Under the pieces are notes generated by a model. That model was not told the origin of the DNA and did not search any database. It worked only from the letters and a program-made list of their open reading frames with translations. The translations under genes were made by a program, and so were the position numbers. This document shows, in pieces, positions 24,061 to 36,005 of a DNA stretch of 64,000 bases; positions within the stretch are counted from its first letter, which is position 1, and each line of letters opens with the position of its first letter. The stretch spans positions 33,317,818 to 33,381,817 of the forward strand of contig NC_089239.1 of NCBI RefSeq assembly GCF_963924675.1. The letters run 5' to 3'. Source of the DNA: Phocoena phocoena (Eukaryota > Chordata > Mammalia > Artiodactyla > Phocoenidae).

Positions 24061-24260
24061 TAGATAGGGGTAATATCAAGATTTCACCAGCGGATCTAAA
24101 ACCAATGGCAACACAGGTAGAAGTTCAGTTAGAAATGGTACAGTGCATTTCGGCCGTTTCTTAGCAACCGGGCTCCTCAAGCACTACTCACCATCGCGTT
24201 GACTGGCTCTCCATCACGGTGACCACGGCAGGCAAGGTATGTGAGCACGACTTCAGCTAC
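24061..24260 (+). promoter_or_regulatory. Promoter-like block: CCAAT, RFX-type X-box, splice donor
   Basis: Within 135 bases on the plus strand lie a CCAAT box (24102-24106), an imperfect RFX X-box (GTTTCTTAGCAAC, 24156-24168) with a good right half-site, and a strong 5' splice donor CAAG|GTATGTGAG (24236/24237). CpGs are locally more frequent than in the flanks. This is the layout of a small promoter plus first exon, but no ORF follows and no downstream exon is recognised. A non-coding RNA start or chance are both possible. Confidence 0.3.
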
Positions 24261-24559
24261 CTGGGGGAAGCTCTGATGTGACATCAGAACTTATTTCTGC
24301 AACTGTCTGGAAAAATCCATACTTGACTTTTTCCCATCTTCTCCAGCTGTAGAATATCTGCATTGGCAAAATAAAAGCAGAATAAAAATGAGTATTCTTT
24401 CTTTTTCTCATATTGGCCTGAGCTATTTAAGTACCTTAAAAAAAACAATTTCTGAAACATATCATTATAGTTTCCTACATCATGGTGAGCGCATGGAAAA
24501 TACTCCTAATAGACAAATCAAAAGACATACGAGCAGAAATTAAGGCACATGCCCTACAA
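24261..24559. other. AT-rich spacer
   Basis: No recognised feature. Confidence 0.4.
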
Positions 24560-24711
24560 AGTCCATGCGTTGAAGTCCTAACTCCCAGGACCTTAAAGTG
24601 GAACCATATTTGGAGACACAGCCTTTAAAGAGATGATTACGTTAAAATGGGATCCCTGAAGTGGACCCTACTCCAGTATGATTGGTACCCTTATAAGAAG
24701 AGGAGATTAGG

Positions 24712-24757
<46 letters not shown>

Positions 24758-24961
24758 ACACACACACGGAAGATAACAGAAAGGCACAGTCAGAAGGCAG
24801 CCACCTGCAAGCAAAGGAAGGAGGACTCAGAAGAAACCAAGTCTGCCGATACCTTGACCTCAGAGTTCTAGCTTCCAGAATGATAAGAAAATTGAATTTT
24901 GTTGTTTAAATTACCCAGTATGTGGTATTTTGGTACGGAAGCCCTGGCAAACTGATACACT
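24560..24961 (+). repeat. MLT1-type (ERVL-MaLR) solo LTR carrying a CA microsatellite
   Basis: MaLR LTR landmarks are in order: 'gttgaagtcctaactcccag', 'gaaccatatttggagacaca', 'tacccttataagaagaggag', 'aaggcagccacctgcaagc', 'ctgccgataccttgacctc', 'tagcttccagaatgataag', 'tgttgtttaaattacccagt'. A CA microsatellite has expanded inside it where the consensus has a short CA-rich stretch. Confidence 0.85.
24716..24768. repeat. (CA)n microsatellite
   Basis: An almost pure CA tract with one CAGA interruption, embedded in the MLT1 LTR. It produces a spurious Thr/His open frame at 24647-24871. Confidence 0.97.
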
Positions 24962-25430
24962 TCCAATGTTTGCCTCTGAAACGGAGGTACTGGTCCACAA
25001 TCCTTTCTATTTTCAAAATCCTCGGAATTGGACATTTAAAAGATTTAAAAAGAATTTAGAATGTGTGCCATCTATTATGTCAGTCACCAGCAGTGGACCG
25101 GGGGTAATAGTGTGTGATCAACCTCATGAGGATTCTGCAGAGAAATGTGTGAATATTCCTACTAAAGTTGAAACATAAAATACAAAGAATGTCCCATCAG
25201 CTCCGGTCAGGATTTGATACAAAATGACTGGTGGCAAACTAAAATAACCAAGAATTAACCTGGAACACACTCTACTCCTGAGACAAAACATTAGAATTGG
25301 GTAGAACTAATTAATGAGTAAAGGTAGTATTCTATATTGACTGCCTTATTTTATAATTTTATAAGGTGAATATTTAATGATTTGTTGGTCTGTTCTTCAG
25401 TCCAAGTCTGTATTTCAAAAAACCAGTCAG
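24962..25430. other. AT-rich DNA
   Basis: No recognised element or gene. Confidence 0.4.
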
Positions 25431-25617
25431 GGGCTTCCCTGGTGGCGCAGTGGTTGAGAGTCCGCCTGCCGATGCAGGGGACATAGGTTCGTGCCCCGGT
25501 CCAGGAAGATCCCAAATGCCGCGGAGCGGCTGGGCCCGTGAGCCATGGCCGCTGAGCCTGCACGCTCGGCAACGGGAGAGGCCACAACAGTGAGAGGCCC
25601 GCGTACCGCAAAAAAAA
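25431..25617 (+). mobile_element. CHR-type SINE, short form with 3' deletion
   Basis: The body lacks about 16 bases ('tccggagcctgtgctc' region) before 'aacgggagaggcc', a deletion private to this copy in the window. The flanks carry the target duplication 'aaaaaaccagtcag' at 25417-25430, repeated just after the poly-A at about 25614-25627. Confidence 0.95.
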
Positions 25618-25627
25618 ACCAGTCAGT

Positions 25628-26449
25628 ACATCCCTGATTAACAGCTACTTTGCTGATGTAAGAGAATCCAAGTGATTCTCCTACCTCCCCCCACCCCCCA
25701 GCCCCCTACAAACCTATATCTCTGGAAATGCAGATGTACCTGGACAAAGTATACTCACCAGAACTTCAAGTAAATTCAGGTGGTCCTCCAACTTAGAAAA
25801 CATTTCCCCTCCATTGTTAGACTCAATTCTCAATGCCTGGTTACTCTTCAGTTATAGATCGGCTTGTAAGTTTTGTCGTTATTGTTTTTAAAGTTCATTA
25901 CCCTTATATTCTGAACAGAGCAAAAGTGATCTAGCTGTCATAGTAAGGAGGCCATCAGGATGGATTCTAAATATCCACTGGATACTTATCACAAGTTAAC
26001 GAGCTTATATTGCCCAGTGATGATACTTCCCTCTACTGACCAGAAATGTGTTAGAAGAGAAAATTGTATGCATGTCCCAGTGAAGCACCAACACTTCTTA
26101 TCCAACTCAAGCTCCTTTCAATCACCTTGTTGGCCTAAATCCTTCTGATACAGAAAATCTAGGGTGTAATTCTGCCCATTGTGGTGCTGTCAGGGATTAT
26201 TCCTCAGACTTCTTGTGGACCACTGAAAATCACTGCACCTGTTAACTCACGGACATAGATTGAGTTCAGAAGAATCTGTGATCAGCCCTGCAGAAACATC
26301 CAATCTAAATCCCTAGATTGGTTGGCTTCTCTCCTTACGCTGGAAGTTCCAGCCAAGGAAGGAAAAATATATAACCAGTGATCTCTTTCTTTTACGATAC
26401 TTTTCCTCTTTAAGACAACATGGTTTTGTAATTGGATACAGACCATTGT
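25628..26449. other. Unclassified DNA
   Basis: No clear gene. A piece near 25720-25790 is faintly reminiscent of old hAT-type repeats, but the match is too weak to call. Confidence 0.35.
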
Positions 26450-27095
26450 ATTGGGTTGAATATTGTCCCACCAAAATTCATGTCTACCTGGATTCTTAAT
26501 ATTGTGGAAATTGTGTCTTTGCATATGTAATTAGTTAAGATGATGTTACACTGGATAGGGTGGGCCCTAAATTCAACACCTGGTGTACTTACAAGAAGGT
26601 GTCCTTATAAGAAGGCCAAGTCAAGTCTCAGACACACATGAAGAGAAGTCCAGGTGTAGAAAGGCGGGTATAGGGGGCTTCCCTGGTGGCACAGTGGTTA
26701 AGAATCCGCCTGCCAATGCAGGGGACACGGGTTCGAGCCCTGGTCCGGAAAGATCCCGCATGCCGTAGGGCAACTAAGCCCGTGCGCCACAACTACTGAG
26801 CCTGCGCTCTAGAGACCCCCTCGGGCCACAACTACTGAAGCCCGTGGGCTTAGAGCCCGGGCTCTGCAACAAGAGAAGCCACCACAGTGAGAAGCCTGCG
26901 CACCGCAACGAAAACCCAATGCAGCCAAAAATATATAAATTAAAAAAAAAAAAAAAAATGCAGGTACAAGCCAAGGAACTCCAAAGATGACCGCTAGAAG
27001 CTAGGGGAAACACATGGAAATGGCAGAGAATATACATTTCTATAGCTTTAAGCAATCTCGTTTGTGAAACTTTCTTACAGAAGCCCTAGGGAGCT
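26450..27095 (+). repeat. MLT1-type LTR split by a SINE
   Basis: The LTR 5' part (26450-26674) shows 'gggttgaatattgtccca', 'gtgtctttgcatatgtaatt', 'gatagggtgggccctaaatt' and 'gtgtccttataagaaggcca'. Its 3' part resumes after the SINE (about 26959-27095) with 'caagccaaggaactccaa', 'tctatagctttaagcaatct' and 'ttacagaagccctaggga'. The open frame at 26282-26524 lies across its edge and is not a gene. Confidence 0.8.
26675..26958 (+). mobile_element. CHR-type SINE, long form, nested in an LTR
   Basis: Long-form body with one fewer 'acaactactga' module than the copy at 8.0 kb, ending in an A-rich tail. It interrupts the MLT1 LTR, so it is the younger of the two. A diverged flanking repeat ('gcgggtata' / 'gcaggtaca') may be the target duplication. 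Confidence 0.95.
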
Positions 27096-29174
27096 AACAG
27101 AACCATAAGTAATCTCATCAGAGGAAATATTCCTTGAAGATAGCACCAATCAATGTTGGACTGAAATACAGTGAAACACCTTTGGGTTTTCATAGAATTT
27201 TCAACAACTTTAGTACGTCAATAATTGTAGCACGATGAGAAAAACCTGGTCAATGAAGTATCAGCCCCCAGTTTTCAGAAAAAGCAGTGCCTGGTTAAGA
27301 AGGAGATTCTTACTACACCTTGAACTGTGCAAAGCCTCTTCTCAGCTGTGCTCTATCACCTAGTCTGTTCTAATCCCTGGTTCTCGACTGGAGCCACTAA
27401 ATCTTGCCCTGGTTACTTTGGGGAGTATTATTTTGCTTATTCACAGATTTAGGATTAAAACCAATCCCAAAGGTTTAGAATAAGAAATCAGGTAGTATGC
27501 TCTTTGCGTAAGATATAAGAGGATGCTATGAAATAGGTGTAATTAATACAGTTTTCCATTATATTACTCGATTGAGGAACATGGGAATTTTTACTAAAAT
27601 AATATTTTTATTCTTCTTAGAACTTAACTTCTTTCAATAAATCAAAATACAAATGGCACTAAAATACAATGCCTTCTCAGTTTTAAAGGTATTTGCATCT
27701 TACTAGTCAAATAGAAAATTTGGACTTACAGCAACAATTTCTGCTTTCTTCTCAAAATACATTTAGAGTTTATACTGTGAGAACTCTTTTTACATAACTC
27801 TTAAAATGTTTTGAGAACGTGAAAACATTAGCCAACCCAAGAGCCCATTCTCCATCACGAAATACTCAACACAAATTATGCCAAACCTCAACCCTAAATT
27901 CATCCTTCAGTACAAGCAACAGAAACACGGGTTTCATTACGAAAATGTGGTTATTACTAATTCGCAATTCATTGCCTTTTCAATGGATTTGTTTTCAGTA
28001 GCCCTACTGAAATCTTAGGGAACATTTTTTCAACTTAAAAATTATTTAGCAGCTTGTCACTTTAATTTTAAAGTGATTATGTATCTGTCTATGCCATGTA
28101 GCTAATGATTATTCAAAACAGTATTTAAAACACATGTCCTTATTTTTTCAAGAATCGTGTAACTATTAGAGTTGCTGCACACACAAGCCAGTTTTTCATT
28201 CTTGAAAATGTACCCTTTGACAAAGCACACAGGATATTAAGAAAGAATATGGGCAAGAAGATGGCGTTTTGTTTTGTTTTTTGTTTTTGATTTTTTAAAG
28301 AGGAAATGCAGTGGCTCTATCTACCCCAGAAAAAAATACCTCTTATATGATGAGATTGAGCTTTCAAGGAGTCAAATTTCAGATGAGGATGTTGTTATGA
28401 TCAATAAAACTTTATTAATGGTTCCTGAACCAAATCCTCATTAAAGACAGGAACACCTCTTGTGGGTTCTGTCGATGGCATTGCCCTTTTGAGAGTCATG
28501 AGGCACAGGCGGCTTCCTCTCTCTGGAGCCTGCCTTGGCATTCCATCCCCTGCATGTGTGAATGAAACACAATAGGCATTTGCTGTAATAGGCTTCTTAG
28601 GTAAAGTCCACTGACATTTCCAGTCAATCAAACCACAAACAAATGGCCTTGGAATATTAATGATCCTTCTGCTGAATACACATTTTCATTTAAAGTAGAA
28701 AAGTACATGCAGTTGTCCCATTCTATGTTTGTTCCCTTGACAGTACCTGTTAGGAGTATAATTTAATTCTACACGAGCAGTATTTTGCCATGTTGTGTAT
28801 TACCAGTAACCCAAAACTGCAGTGTTGATATATAAAAGGAAATATTCTGAAAAAGATCAAGTTCACAATATCTTCGATTTATTCCTGGCTTAAAACTGAA
28901 GTTTAGAGCAGTCACAATTTTCATAACCAGGAACATGTGCAAAATAGGTAAAAATGAAGGGGAGAAAAAGACATATAAATGATACCAAGAACTAGGTCAG
29001 GAGCCCTTCGCTCATCACTGGGCTGCTGTACTGAGGCAGGGGAGCTAGCCCACAGTTCCGGTAGCTGATCTTGGAGCCCAGATGTAGCCTCTGGCTTCGC
29101 CTCTGGAAAAATACTTTAACAGCTAAATCTATATAAAAATCCACACCTTTCAATTATCCCTGCCTGAGAATGGC
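27096..29174. other. AT-rich DNA
   Basis: No gene recognised. A minus-strand 76-codon frame at 28401-28631 ends just before AATAAAGTTTTATTG, a polyadenylation-like signal, but its peptide resembles nothing known to me and no start or splice site supports it. Confidence 0.4.
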
Positions 29175-29176
29175 TT

Positions 29177-29804
29177 TTTTTTTTAACATCTTTATTGGAG
29201 TATAATTGCTTTACAATGGTTGTGTTAGTTTCTGCTTTATAACAAAGTGAATCAGTTATACATATACATATGTTCCCACATCTCTTCCCTCTTGTGTCTC
29301 CCTCCCTCCCACCCTCCCTATCCCACCCCTCCAGGCGGTCACAAAGCACCGAGCTGATCTCCCTGTGCTATGCGGCTGCTTCCCCCTAGCTATCTATTTT
29401 ATGTTTGGTAGTGTATATATGTCCATGCCACTCTCTCACTTTGTCACAGCTTACCCTTCCTTCCCCCTCTCCATATCCTCAAGTCCATGCTCTAGTAGGT
29501 CTGTGTCTTTGTTCCTGTCTTACCCCTAGGTTCTTCATGACTTTTTTTTTTCTTAGATTCTATATATATATGTGTTAGCATAGGGTATTTGTTTTTCTCT
29601 TTCTGACTTACTTCACTCTGTATGACAGACTCTAGGTCCATCCACCTTACTACAAATAACTCAATTTCGTTTCTTTTTATGGCTGAGTAATATTCCATTG
29701 TATATATGTGCCACATCTTCTTTATCCATTCATCTGTTGATGGACACTTAGGTTGCTTCCATGTCCTGGCTACTGTAAATAGTGCTGCAATGAACATTTT
29801 GGTA
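29177..29804 (-). mobile_element. Young 5'-truncated LINE-1 3' end
   Basis: The reverse-strand L1 tail runs from the A-tail (T-run at 29177-29187) through the 3' UTR ('ctttacaatggttgtgttag', 'cctccctcccaccctcccta') into the C-terminal end of ORF2. On the minus strand the frame at 29492-29797 is the ORF2 C-terminus ('[19 protein letters not shown]...[20 protein letters not shown]'), extended out of frame into 3' UTR. Similarity to the L1 at 61.7 kb is high, so it is one of the younger insertions here. Confidence 0.93.
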
Positions 29805-31407
29805 CATGACTTTTCAGCGATGTGCCCAAGATCAGAACAAGGTTAATGCATTTAACATTTTTCTAAAAAATGGTTTTCAAGGATAGCTATAGGGAGGGAC
29901 CATGAGTTGCCTGCCTTTGCCAGGCAAATCTCCCAGCAAACTTCATATCTCAAATGCCTACAACAAAGGAAGGTGACATAGCTTAGATGAGAAGATGCAA
30001 GTACATTGTTACAAGGTGAAGAGTCGTGTCCTTTCTTCAGGGAATTTAATTGTAATATAATAAGAAAATAATAAGAGTATTGGGGATAAATTGGAGTTTC
30101 TATTTTGTTGCTTTTTATGTATATGGATTTCCAAAATTGAATTTTGACAATAAAGCTGTGTTGTATTATTGTAAATGACCAAACTTCTTCCTTGAAGCTA
30201 GGAGATTAAGAAAGTTATTAGGCAGATAACAGTAATATACCACACATTCACATTTTTACAGAGCTTTAACATTTTTCTTTGGCAATAGTCTTTGGCAACA
30301 TACGTGAAACATGTATTGCTCACAACATATATCCTTTACATATAATAATACATGTTTGTGCAGAAAAGGCCTACAAAGGGAAAATAGAGTAAAAGACCCC
30401 TGAGCACAACTTTAAACTTACTCCTGGCGACAGAAGTCAATGAACCTCGAGTGTAAGACACAAACATCACTGCATAGAACAGAGAGATACACTGCATGGT
30501 TGCTGTATGCTGCAAAGTAGAAATACTGAGAGAGAAACAAAATTAAACTTGGAAACTTTGTTTTAATAGTGGACTGATCTCTGACCTTAGACACAAGTGT
30601 TTTCTACCCTACCCCTAGAAAAATACCTAAACACTGACTATTTAGGGGTTGGTTTTGGGTCAGTATGAATAGAGTCTAAAATAACAAAAATGATAACAAT
30701 AATAATAACCAAAAAAACTTAGGTACCTACTTTCTGATGCAGACGTCAAAGTTGAGCAGGATTCACCAATCTGTGCTGTTACCTACATGACTTCTGTAAA
30801 CCAGAATGTGAATCAGATGGGAGATTTATAGCAGAAAAATGATTTAAATGTCTTGTTCCTGTAGTTAAAGACTTTGTGGGAAGAACAGATCGTTAACTTG
30901 GTGAAATCAGATGTGTTTATTTTCTGTAGATTTTGTTTATCCTTTTTTTTTAACTCATTTTCTTTAAACCTTCTATCCTTATATTCCTACTCTTCACGTA
31001 AGCACTAAACAAAGTTTTAATGTTATTAACTATTAATAATCATTTAACCTTAATAATGACTAGATGTAGAGCTATTTAGAGCCTCTTTAATTGTAGTATC
31101 TAACACCCATAACTAATAACATCACAGAACTGTAAAATACCTACTCTATAAAAGTATTTTATCAGGAGAAATTCTGCATTTTCACACACTTAACAAAGCA
31201 ATGGCTTTTTAAAGTAGGCATATTAGGTTAATATAATTAAAAAACTGGTCAATTAAATTGAAAAGACTACATCAACAAGATGTGTGTTCAGTACCATTTA
31301 GGTGAATTGATAATCTGATTGAATTTTCCACTATGGAAAGAGTTGTACAAAATTACTTAAAGGATAAAGTTAAGTGAGTGTGTGTAAGGCAGATGTGTGT
31401 GTGTCTG
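29805..31407. other. AT-rich DNA
   Basis: No recognised gene or repeat family. A GT-rich microsatellite-like stretch lies at about 31377-31420. Confidence 0.45.
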
Positions 31408-31610
31408 TGTGTGTGCTGGACTAAAAATCAGATGACCCATGTTCTGCTTCTAGTTAAATGATTTTGTGTAAGTCAGTTACCTTCCCTCTGGGTCAATATT
31501 TTTAATCTGAAAAATGGGGACACCAAGATCTGACTTGCCACACAAAGTCATACTGATAAGATATATGTGAAGGCAAAATGAAAATTACAGAGTGTTTTGT
31601 AATTAATTAG
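31408..31610 (+). repeat. MIR SINE
   Basis: Plus-strand MIR words in order: 'tctgcttctagttaaatgat', 'gtaagtcagttaccttccct', 'aatctgaaaaatggggacac'. Diverged. Confidence 0.65.
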
Positions 31611-32290
31611 CTGCTTTTAGAAGCAGATATGAACAAGACAGATGAAGAATAGTAATGGAAAGAAAGGGAGAGAGTAAACTGAAATAATCCACCTAATGTA
31701 ATTTTGTTTTTCACAATATTAAACCGGTGAGAGGTGGAAAATTTGTCAATTGGCTGCTACCCAACAACAAATAAATTATCTAGCTGATTTTTTACCCATA
31801 AATTCACTGAAAAGATGAGTTGTTTTGGCAACATGTCAACACAGCCAGAGAAAAATTTAACCTTCTCTAACCTCCATTATCTACCTGAATTTGAAACCAA
31901 ATGCAGATGGAGAACTCATTATTGAGTGACAACCTCTATCATAATTAAAAAACATGGGATCTATTTCTAAAGTAGAGGTCAGGCAAAGGGCAAAGAAATG
32001 TCTGACCCTCTCCATGCATTATCCCAAGATTTCTCAACGTGAAAATTTTTCAGCTGTTTCCAGCAGATACACTGAACTATGACTGACTAGCTAATACAAC
32101 TATGACAGAAAATTCTAAGTGCTATTAATTACGCACTAGAGTACAATAGTCAAAAGGTGAAAATTAGAATAAATTCTAGAGTATCTGCAGATTCCTCTTA
32201 CAAAAGTGCATAAACTTAAGCATTCTCTTTCAAATGGACCCACTTATACCAATATAATGTGACTAAATTAAATCCACAGTGCAATTTTTT
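31611..32290. other. AT-rich DNA
   Basis: No recognised feature. Confidence 0.45.
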
Positions 32291-32602
32291 TTTTAAGGGA
32301 ATTCCTTTTTTTAAAAAAAGCATTTATTTATTTATTTTTGGCTGTGTTGGGTCTTCGTTTCTGTGCAAGGGCTTTCTCTAGCTGCGGCGAGCGGGGGCCA
32401 CTCTTCATGGCGGTGCGCGGGCCTCTCACTATCGCGACCTCTCTTGTTGCGGAGCACAGGCTCCAGACGCGCAGGCTCAGTAGTTGTGGCTCACCGGCCT
32501 AGTTGCTCCGCGGCATGTGGGATCTTCCCAGACCAGGGCTCGAACCCGTGTCCCCTGCATTGGCAGGCAGATTCTCAACCAGTGCGCCACCAGGGGAGCC
32601 CC
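32291..32602 (-). mobile_element. CHR-type SINE, long-hybrid form, antisense
   Basis: Inserted on the minus strand: T-rich/(ATTT)n tail at the left, tRNA-like head at the right ('ccaccaggggagcccc'). The body combines the short-form 3' domain with the 'tttctctagctgcggcgagcgggggcc' arm of the long form, as does the copy at 46.3 kb. A 16-17 base target duplication 'ccacagtgcaatttttt' flanks it at about 32274-32290 and 32602-32617. Confidence 0.96.
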
Positions 32603-33121
32603 ACAGTGCAATTTTTTATGTGCTGTTTCTTTGCTGCCAGTTTGAATGTGTCTTGTCGATCTCACGTTCAAATACTGATGGAGTCTTTACATGTCATTTT
32701 GCTGCTCAGCGTATCAGTGCAAATCAATTCCTTTTGATTTACATTTACTTGAATGCCATTTTAAAATGGGTATCAGAGTTTGTCAGTACAGTGACCTGAT
32801 AGGCCACATTTCATATCAGTTAACCTGGATACAAAAAACAAGTGAAAAATTAGTTTTTTTCATTAGGTTTATTTTGTATTAAAATAATAGGATGGAGTAC
32901 AGAAATAATTAAAGGAAAGCAGTAAAGTCAATAGGAAAAAAAAATCCTCTACTGTACTAAATTTCTCTGTCTTGCAGTCTCTGCTCTCTCAGATTAAAAA
33001 ATCTCCTAAGTAAAAAAAAGTTTATTAATAACATGAATACCTCTAATGTACTTCCTTCTTCTCCACAGGGCAGAATATCTGTAACCACTTAAAGCCTGTA
33101 AGCCATAGTCGTAGAAATTAA

Positions 33122-33857
33122 TTAAATTTCATCTCCATTAAAATGACATTTGAGATTCACCTTTGCACAACTTGGACTTTCCTGCAGTGCGAACACTATC
33201 TTATTTCTCCTCTTCATATGCTTCTCATTTTCCCTGTTGAATGGTAATTCCACAATCCAGATGCCAAACTGCGAAAACTTTCTTCCAGCGGCAGCATATG
33301 CCTCCTTGGCAAGCTTACGTAGCATCTGTACAAAAAGCTTACAGTTTCCTCTGGGTATGTAATACTTCTGGCTGCTAAGAGGCTATCTGTGCAGTCTTTT
33401 CCTCAAAGACACCATTTCTCTTGACAAACCTTTGGTTCTAAGCAACTTTTGCACATTTTCAGTCCATTTGAGAACCAATGATATATGTAAGTTTGCTTTG
33501 CAGCCAGGCAGCTCTCCAAGTATTCTCACTCTATGACCAGGGGGTGGATCTGGCACTGACACAAATTGGTTTAAATATAATAAGAGTCTATTTAGCTACT
33601 TTAATAAGCAACATTTTGCTACTAATACGAAGATTGTCGACATTGTGGTAGACATCCGCAATGATGATCAAGGTCAAGGAAAATAGCATTTGAAAGGAAA
33701 GCTGGCCATGTTCTGCACTCATGCTGGTGAAACGGCCCGTGTGACGTGTAGTTACTCATACGTAGCTTTTCCCTAACTGGAAGTTCTGTCTCCGCACAGC
33801 TGTTCGGGCCAAGCCCCCCAGGCGGCATACAGCACCAGTACCTCCAGCATTATTTAT
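33122..33857 (-). pseudogene. Coding-like decayed block, unidentified
   Basis: Minus-strand reading from 33857 (right after a good acceptor, 'tgttcctcacag') to a TAA at 33122 is unusually open for this AT-rich region. One frame runs from 33857 to a TAG at 33590-33588 with one in-frame TGA (33758-33756); it includes 'GGTGAVCRLGGLARTAVRR' and a hydrophobic 'FQMLFSLTLIIIADVYH' stretch that could be a membrane segment. A shift of frame then gives a second run down to 33122 with one TAG (33385-33383), including 'PDPPPGHRVRILGELPGCK', 'ENVQKLLRTKGLSREM' and 'LRKLAKEAYAAAGRKFSQF'. So the block has one frame change and three internal stops. Composition suggests former protein, but I do not recognise the family. 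A non-coding conserved block is the alternative. Confidence 0.3.
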
Positions 33858-35779
33858 CTGTGAGGAACAGTTTCATCAGTCACCATTTTATCTAAGCACT
33901 AAAAGCAATTACTGCGCCAGATTTAGAGATTATTTCATACTGAAGAATTTAAGAGTTAACTTATGCCAGACTGAGAACAAAATCTTTTAAGGTTTCTCAT
34001 AGTCTTTACATCGTATTACCCTAAGTTTTAGGATATCTTCTCAAAAGAAAGTAACTAAAATCTGTAAAAAGGAAATATCTTCCAACAAGACTCATTATTC
34101 CTGTGGAAAAGGTAAGGCATAACACAATGCATCAAAAATATCAATAACCATCTTGTACTACGTATGTGCATAACTGGAAACCAGCATTTTTAATATTCCA
34201 TGTCTTGGTTGCATGGTGTTTTAATAATATCTCTTAAAATAGGCCCTTAGCAGTACAGAAGTGATGCATACTCTCGCTATATGTAATTTCCTCATGGATG
34301 GTTACATGATCTGAGATTTCTAAATAAACAGTATTTTAATGAAACTGGGAAAAGAGCAGAAGGAAATACATTCATAGATGAAGCTACATTAAAGTAAGCC
34401 AGTCTCACGTGTGTTGAGTACATTGTAAAGATAACAGTATTTCCCACATAATATTTTAAAAGAGTTACTCAAAATAAATGGAGAAATCCTTGGCCAGAGA
34501 AGCAGTAAATGATTAAGCGAAATTGAACAGGTCTCTTTACTGGAAGACATCCTCTAGCCTTCAGTATACTGGTGTACATCGTGAATCTCTATAGGAAGAT
34601 ATGTTATATACACACACTTGACTATGAACTCTTCATTCTGTGCTACGTTCTACTGGAATGCTGCTGTGCAAAATTTTGGGAAATTCTTATGTATAGAAAA
34701 GGTCTGCATCAGCATTTCTTAAATAAATATATAAATATTACTTTGGGAGTTGTCAATAAATACTCCAAAACCAAGAAGATCTGAGATGAAATGAATTTAC
34801 TTAATGCAAACAATATTGGAGAGCCCTAATCAAGATTTAGCATATTAAAAACATTCAGAAACCTTAGACTAAAAAAATATGTCCAATGATTTGATGTCCC
34901 TAAAGTGAGTGGACTGGACTAATATGAAAATTTTACAGCTTCCTGATCCACAGACAGATAAATATCAAATAACATGGACTAAAGATGTTGTTCAACACAT
35001 AAAATAACTAAGAAAAGAGAGAGAAATCCTGACATGCAGATGTGAACATCCAGCCCTTGAAGGAAATGCAAAGGATGCAGCTCACTGTGTTATGAAAACT
35101 GGATACGCACAGGAGTGCATATTTTGGTTAATTGTTTTGTTTTTTATTTTTTTGTTTTTTATTATTAGTTTATTCCAGGTTTTAAATTTCTCTTGAGTAA
35201 AATTTGCTAGTTTATAATTTTCTTTTAAGTATTGTCCATTTCCATTCAACTTTGCAAGTTCACTGGTATGAATGATTCAAATCCTCGAGTTTGATTTTTT
35301 TAAATCTCTATGGGGATGAATAAATTAAGACGAGCAGAAATTCATTAAATAACTTAGAATGAAGATGGCAAAAACTGTCTCGGTTCCATAGGTTACCTAA
35401 GAAAACCAATGGAAAAATGTCTTCAAATTGTAGCAACAATCTGAAACGACATTTCAGAAGGCTAGGTCTGGATAGGAAGTGGTGGTGATGATACCATATC
35501 TCATTATACAGCTTAGGGGTCAAAGGCAGAGAACCTGGAACTGCAGTGTAGTTTGGGAATTTGTTAGGACTGAGGAGAAGAAATTACACCAGAGTTCTAG
35601 CCCTTATGACTGGGCTTCCTGAAGCTGAAGAATAGTACTATGGCTATAATTTAGACTTGCCTGAGTACCCCGTGGTGATCAAAGCATAACAGATATCCAG
35701 CCTGATAGGCAGGGAGGTTGGCAGGGGGAACAGGAATTCCTCAGACAAAGATTTGGCCACCAGCTGCAGTATTATGTTA
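33858..35779. other. AT-rich DNA
   Basis: No recognised gene or repeat. Short open frames at 34572-34784 and 35308-35523 show nothing protein-like beyond chance. Confidence 0.45.
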
Positions 35780-36005
35780 AAGAGCATGTGAACTGGAATT
35801 AACATTTTGATTTCAAACCTCAGCCCCCAGTACACACCATCTGGGTGACCTTAACCAAGTGTGTTTTACTTTGTAAATTTTAGTTTCCTGCTTAAAACAG
35901 AGACATTACTTCTTACCTAGTAAGGTTGTTAAGATTAAATGAGGTGATCTTTGTGAAGTCCTTGTTAAGGATATAGGAAATGTTAAGTAAGTATTAATAC
36001 TATTT
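35780..36005 (+). repeat. MIR SINE
   Basis: MIR order on the plus strand: 'tttcaaacctcagccccc', 'gggtgaccttaaccaagtg', 'agtttcctgcttaaaac', 'gttgttaagattaaatgagg', 'gtaagtattaatacta'. Confidence 0.75.

Noticed and set aside
28401..28631. Terminal exon with polyadenylation signal
   Set aside because: The AATAAA-like signal lies right at the stop but the peptide is unrecognised, no acceptor precedes it, and AATAAA is frequent in AT-rich DNA.
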